From NCBI GenBank assembly GCA_944393235.1, contig CALXZJ010000008.1, forward strand, positions 1 to 55,479: DNA of 55,479 bases. The letters run 5' to 3'. The notes beneath the pieces are model-generated. The model had not been told where the DNA came from and made no database searches. It saw only the letters and a list, made by a program, of their open reading frames with translations. A program made the translations under genes and the position numbers. Below are positions 52,250 to 55,479 of the stretch, one piece after another (within the stretch, counting starts at the first letter, position 1; every line of letters begins with the position of its first letter). This DNA comes from an uncultured Alphaproteobacteria bacterium (GTDB lineage Bacteria > Pseudomonadota > Alphaproteobacteria > RF32 > CAG-239).

Positions 52250-52708
52250 TTAAAAGCCATATATGGTCGTGTTTCCAAAAGAATCTCTGGAAGAACGTGT
52301 GTTTATAAAATCATCACCTATTGTGCCAAACGTATTGGTGTTTCCAAAAGAATCTCTGGAAGAACGCGTATCTATAAAGTCATCGCCTATTGTGCCAAAT
52401 GTATTGGTGTTTCCAAAAGAATCTCTGGAAGAACGCGTATCTATAAAGTCATCACCTATTGTGCCAAATGTATTGATATTTCCAAAAGAATCTCTGGAAG
52501 AACGCGTATCTATAAAGTCATCGCCTATTGTGCCAAACGTATCGGTATTTCCAAAAGAATCAGTGGAGGAACGAATATTTACGAAGTCCCCGTCAGAATT
52601 CGTTCCGTAACAATTCCTATTTCCATAACCATCTTCATAACAATTAACATAGGCATGAGCTTGAGAAGCAATGATGCAACAAAATAAAATAAAAAATATT
52701 TTTTTCAT
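52250..52708 (-). CDS. Secreted protein with 23-residue tandem repeats
   Basis: 152 aa. A signal peptide (KKIFFILFCCIIASQAHA) is followed by NCYEDGYGNRNCYG and then five copies of a 23-aa repeat such as DSFGNTNTFGTIGDDFIDTR-SSR. The repeats are nearly identical, so recently expanded and prone to slippage. Short Gly/Asp/Thr-rich repeats suggest a beta-solenoid or flexible surface protein. Function unknown. ATG 52708 has AAGGAG 7 nt upstream. Confidence 0.78.
   Translation of the reverse strand: MKKIFFILFCCIIASQAHAYVNCYEDGYGNRNCYGTNSDGDFVNIRSSTDSFGNTDTFGTIGDDFIDTRSSRDSFGNINTFGTIGDDFIDTRSSRDSFGNTNTFGTIGDDFIDTRSSRDSFGNTNTFGTIGDDFINTRSSRDSFGNTTIYGF
52271..52610. repeat. 69-nt tandem coding repeats
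   Basis: Units begin at 52271, 52340, 52409, 52478 and 52547 (at the GTTTCC/ATTTCC site), exactly 69 nt apart and in frame. Adjacent units differ by only a few substitutions; the fifth is partly diverged. Confidence 0.9.
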
Positions 52709-52852
52709 ATCCAACTCCTTGGTTTACATCGTATGGAATTTATTTCAACAAATCAAGTTTAATATTAGGGTTGACCGGCATCACCAAAAGAAAAAAACTA
52801 AATCAATCAACGGATTTCAACCTTACATCAATTTAACAACCCCTTGATTTAT

Positions 52853-52889
52853 AAAAGTAACCCCCACGTAAAACGTGGGGGTTACTTTT
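52853..52889. terminator. Perfect hairpin resembling an IS200 right-end palindrome
   Basis: A 17-bp perfect stem (52853-52869 with 52873-52889) around AAA, containing AACCCCCACGT / ACGTGGGGGTT, followed by T. It can end transcription of the converging region, but the core also resembles the right-end hairpin of the IS200-type element at 2679-2705. It may be a leftover end or a dispersed REP-like hairpin. Confidence 0.6.
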
Positions 52890-53007
52890 TTGTAGATTGA
52901 CGTTAAGATTATCCGGCATTTCATTTAATTCAATATCCGTAACAAAATTTTGAGTTTTTGTTACTCTATCAATTAAGCTAAAATAAACTTTTCAAATCCA
53001 AACAAAA

Positions 53008-53631
53008 TCAATCAAATTCGGGAATCCAATCGGGATTGGTGCAAGCCTTAAAACACATTTCAATTTGTTCTTTTGTGTTTTTTTCTTCGGCAAGGCCGGG
53101 AAGTTCATCAAGAGAAAAAAATCCGCTTTCTATGGTTTCCGTATTTTTTTTGAAATAACCGCCTATCACTTCGCACAGAATAAAAAATTTGCAGACATTA
53201 TAAGCATAGGGCGGTTTATTATGTTTGTTTCGGTCGTGAACGGCCAAAATTTTGACAGCTTTGACATCTAGACCGGCTTCTTCTTTGACTTCTTTTTCCG
53301 TATTGGTCTTGATGGTCTGATCAAAATCCACCCATCCGCCGGGCAAAGACCAACGTCCGTCGTTTTCCTTCACGAGCAGAATTTTATCACCTTCAAAAAT
53401 AACGGCTCTGGTATCCAGTTTAGGTGTTTGAAAACCAACCTCGTTACAAAATAAATTTTTAACGGTCTTAATGGGAAGTCCACTGTAACAGCTCATAATT
53501 TCTGCGGATATTTCTCTTAATCTTTCAAAACGCTCTTTGTCAAAAACATCTTTGGTATATGTCAGTCCGTTTTGAGCTATTGATTGAATTTCTTTGGCCC
53601 AAGCCAGCCATTTTTCAGAAGTTTTCTGCAT
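53008..53631 (-). CDS. NUDIX hydrolase
   Basis: 207 aa. An N-terminal helical domain (about 1-60) of the kind found before NUDIX domains in ADP-ribose pyrophosphatase-like proteins, then the NUDIX fold. The NUDIX box reads GWVDFDQTIKTNTE-KEVKEEAGL: the metal-binding EE pair is kept, but the first Glu is Gln and the Arg is Lys, so activity or specificity may differ. Possible substrates are nucleoside diphosphate-X compounds. Confidence 0.9.
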   Translation of the reverse strand: MQKTSEKWLAWAKEIQSIAQNGLTYTKDVFDKERFERLREISAEIMSCYSGLPIKTVKNLFCNEVGFQTPKLDTRAVIFEGDKILLVKENDGRWSLPGGWVDFDQTIKTNTEKEVKEEAGLDVKAVKILAVHDRNKHNKPPYAYNVCKFFILCEVIGGYFKKNTETIESGFFSLDELPGLAEEKNTKEQIEMCFKACTNPDWIPEFD

Positions 53632-53827
53632 TATTTTCCTTTAGTTCAAGTGTATACTGCTTTAACAATAGTCCATCTTATAAAACATATCAATAAAAAT
53701 GATAATCAGTGATTCGGATACATCATTTTTTGAAAACAAACCACCCGAACTCAAGATAAGCCTTGGAAATAAAAGAAAAAGCAGCCATTTTACCGACTAC
53801 CGCTTGCATTGATAATGCTCAATTCAC

Positions 53828-53839
53828 GGTTTGCAAACC
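53828..53839. promoter_or_regulatory. Operator-like palindrome GGTTTGCAAACC
   Basis: A perfect 12-bp palindrome 56 nt upstream of the ATG at 53896, in a 264-nt non-coding interval otherwise without recognisable features. Confidence 0.35.
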
Positions 53840-53895
53840 AATTCAATAGACTAAACTATATTTTTATGTTATTATCAACTTAAAGGAAAGACGAT

Positions 53896-54576
53896 ATGGA
53901 CAATGCGCAACAATACGACAAATTAGAAACCCTACCCTCTCTGAAAAAAGGATGGGTTCGTTTGGTGCATCGCTGTCGATATAAAGATCATGTAAACAGT
54001 ATCAAAAAAAACGGTCTTGTTTTTAATAGAAACGCCGCACAATTATCTTCATTACAAAAAGGCGGTTCTTATTCCAATATTACTTCAATGGTCTCCGTTT
54101 ATGATGAAACTTCGTTTTGGGAAAGCATGCGTCATGATGATTTTTCATGTTATGATAATGCGCGGTATGCCGACACAAAAATCGTTTTTGACATACCGAT
54201 GGATGAATTTTGTTTGCTGAAAAAATATGGTAATCTCATAAAAGGAACGGTAGATAGCAAATACATTGTTGGCTGTATCCCTAATGTGAATGGCGGAAAT
54301 AAAAACCTAACTTTACCGGAAGAAAAAATAACGCAAGCCGCCGACAAATCAAGAAACAATCCTCCGCCACCCGTCCGACCAAATAATGTTGACGACATGG
54401 TGGAAAAATTACTGCTAAAATGCAAATCTGATAAAAAAGAAGAATTGCGCACCAATATTTATGAGAGAATAAAACAGTGTAAAGCAGATTTGCTGTTTGA
54501 ATTAAACGAACGAAAGAAAGCACCAAATAAAAGGACAATACCTTTAACGGCAATAATCCGAAAACATTGCCGTTAG
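53896..54576 (+). CDS. Hypothetical protein, possible ADP-ribosyltransferase-like fold
   Basis: 226 aa, no signal peptide. The order of elements RLVHRCRYKDHVNSIKKNGL (strand-helix-Gly-Leu), SMVSVYDET, KIVFDIPMDEF and KYIVGCIPN recalls ART-like domains such as DarT or RNA 2'-phosphotransferase-like toxins. No catalytic triad can be named with certainty. A Pro-rich linker (NNPPPPVRPN) leads to a basic helical tail. SD AAAGGAAAG. A second, weakly similar protein is encoded next to it on the other strand. Confidence 0.6.
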   Translation: MDNAQQYDKLETLPSLKKGWVRLVHRCRYKDHVNSIKKNGLVFNRNAAQLSSLQKGGSYSNITSMVSVYDETSFWESMRHDDFSCYDNARYADTKIVFDIPMDEFCLLKKYGNLIKGTVDSKYIVGCIPNVNGGNKNLTLPEEKITQAADKSRNNPPPPVRPNNVDDMVEKLLLKCKSDKKEELRTNIYERIKQCKADLLFELNERKKAPNKRTIPLTAIIRKHCR

Positions 54577-54632
54577 CATCTAAAAACCTGTCTTTAAAAG
54601 TGATGCTTATCTCACGGTTTCCGAGCTGAAAT

Positions 54633-55133
54633 CTAATTTTCTTTTTTTATATATTTTGCCGGAATAAATCCATCTTTTAACACTAACATATAATGTCTGA
54701 CAACGGCAAATAATAAATCTTTTGAACTATCACACTTTTCCCATGTCAAAGGTGAACAATCAACTTCATCTAATTCCACTTTTTTAAACTTTTCATTATA
54801 ACCACCTGCATCAGAACCATCTTTACACCAAATAGCCGTAACTATGCCGTCTTTTACCAATTGCTCTAAATCAAATGAAAATAAGTCGCACCCGTCAACA
54901 ATTGTTCTAAGAATTTTATCATTTCCTTGCCATACAATTTTTTCAGTTAAACAAGATACCGAATTGCTTCTTCCTTGAAAAGTAGTATCAAGCCATTCAT
55001 AAATTTTCTCCGACTCATCTGTTCCGGCTCTATGTACATATGGTATCATACTTCTCCCACTTTTTCTAATACCAAACAATCCGTCTTTTAAAACCGTATT
55101 TCCGTGTTTTGAATAATGATACATTTTTAACAT
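54633..55133 (-). CDS. Hypothetical protein, possible ADP-ribosyltransferase-like fold
   Basis: 166 aa. It starts with YHYSKHGNTVLKDGLFGIRK, then LFSFDLEQLVKDG and ends KDGFIPAKYIKKE, a similar arrangement to the neighbour: YH at the first strand, a helix with DGL/NGL, an FD-x-x-x-L strand and a P-x-KYI end. This is consistent with a small ART-like or related toxin-type fold, but unproven. ATG 55133 has AGGA 8 nt upstream. It converges with the 53896 gene. Confidence 0.55.
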   Translation of the reverse strand: MLKMYHYSKHGNTVLKDGLFGIRKSGRSMIPYVHRAGTDESEKIYEWLDTTFQGRSNSVSCLTEKIVWQGNDKILRTIVDGCDLFSFDLEQLVKDGIVTAIWCKDGSDAGGYNEKFKKVELDEVDCSPLTWEKCDSSKDLLFAVVRHYMLVLKDGFIPAKYIKKEN

Positions 55134-55479
55134 TTATTATTCCTAAAAGCATTATGTGATTTTATTTTACCAAAAATTTATAAATATAAATTTAAAAAGT
55201 CCCGTAATATCTAAAAGCAAAAAACAGAATAGCCTGTTGAAAAATAAAGGATTATCATCAAACGAGTTCGGAAAATTCTCCCAAAATGCAATTTTCAAAA
55301 AACAAACATTCGAACTCGATTAAGTACTTGATTCATAAGAGAAAAACTGCAGTTTTTATACCTGCCGTTTGAAATGGTGATGCTTAACTGGCGGTTTTCA
55401 AACCTTTTGAGCATTTACTGTAATAAAAATTAAAATTCCATAATCTCATTATCTTCCGGAACAAGAACATTATTTAGTT
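55134..55479. other. Non-coding, AT-rich end of window with inverted repeats
   Basis: No reading frame of note. It contains the inverted repeat CGAGTTCG / CGAACTCG (55263-55270, 55311-55318) with GAAAATT / AATTTTC inside it, and the palindrome AAAAACTGCAGTTTTT (55342-55357). The segment around 55377-55386 (GTGATGCTTA) resembles the sequence just after the gene at 53896, at 54600-54609. Confidence 0.4.

Noticed and set aside
52250-52610. CRISPR-like array of regular repeats
   Set aside because: Units are contiguous 69-nt in-frame coding repeats with no variable spacers, and no cas genes are near.
52263-52610. Open frame on the plus strand with repeated FPKESLEERV motif
   Set aside because: It is the mirror of the secreted repeat protein gene; the minus-strand gene has SD and signal peptide, this one does not.

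Overview
The window looks like the chromosome of a Gram-negative alphaproteobacterium. LPS genes (lpxA, kdsB, a PagP homologue), the divergent ftsE-ftsX-DUF218-plsC / MJ0042 zinc-ribbon arrangement, the KHESALET form of the PlsC motif and the LESY form of the PheA ACT motif all point that way. Average base composition is moderate, with one very AT-rich island at about 2.7-7.7 kb. A host-associated, oxygen-poor lifestyle is an inference from flavodoxin-type redox proteins, NAD salvage and many small secreted repeat proteins. It is not directly shown.

Layout. 0-2.7 kb: tRNA-Ser with a broken tandem copy of its 5' half, a HAD phosphatase, PagP and an IS200-type element. 2.7-11.4 kb (minus strand): a surface-glycan cluster with a GT2, a nucleotidyltransferase, three GT4-type glycosyltransferase genes (one fused to GT8 and a further GT domain) and GDP-mannose 4,6-dehydratase. 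11.5-22 kb: housekeeping genes (lpxA, an rRNA C5 methyltransferase, an alpha2-type glycyl-tRNA synthetase, kdsB, amidase, pgeF, deoB, a LysE-like exporter) with several small unknown genes. 22-36 kb: plsC, DUF218, ftsX, ftsE, zinc-ribbon protein, YqeY protein, dnaG, pheA, polA, a class A PBP and tRNA-Thr. 37-41.7 kb: trxB, then a complete pyridine-nucleotide salvage operon (NMN/NaMN adenylyltransferase, nicotinamidase, nicotinate phosphoribosyltransferase, NAD synthetase).

41.7-49 kb: a QseBC/PmrAB-like two-component operon with ygiW and a PmrA-type box, then a MerR regulator, two flavodoxins (one secreted, one membrane-anchored), a serine recombinase and two alpha/beta hydrolases. Two of these genes share a MerR-type promoter with a 19-bp spacer. 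49-55.5 kb: accessory genes (584-aa unknown, P-loop kinase, GNAT, a 69-nt-repeat secreted protein, NUDIX, two small proteins with a resemblance to ADP-ribosyltransferase-like folds).

The most interesting feature is a structured RNA motif that occurs twice in the NAD salvage operon, before the adenylyltransferase and before the nicotinamidase. Both copies have a hairpin with the identical 11-nt loop GCAGGGCUUAU on unrelated but fully paired stems. Each is followed by a second hairpin whose loop can kiss the first, and then by a sequestered Shine-Dalgarno. This looks like a candidate riboswitch class for an NAD-related ligand.
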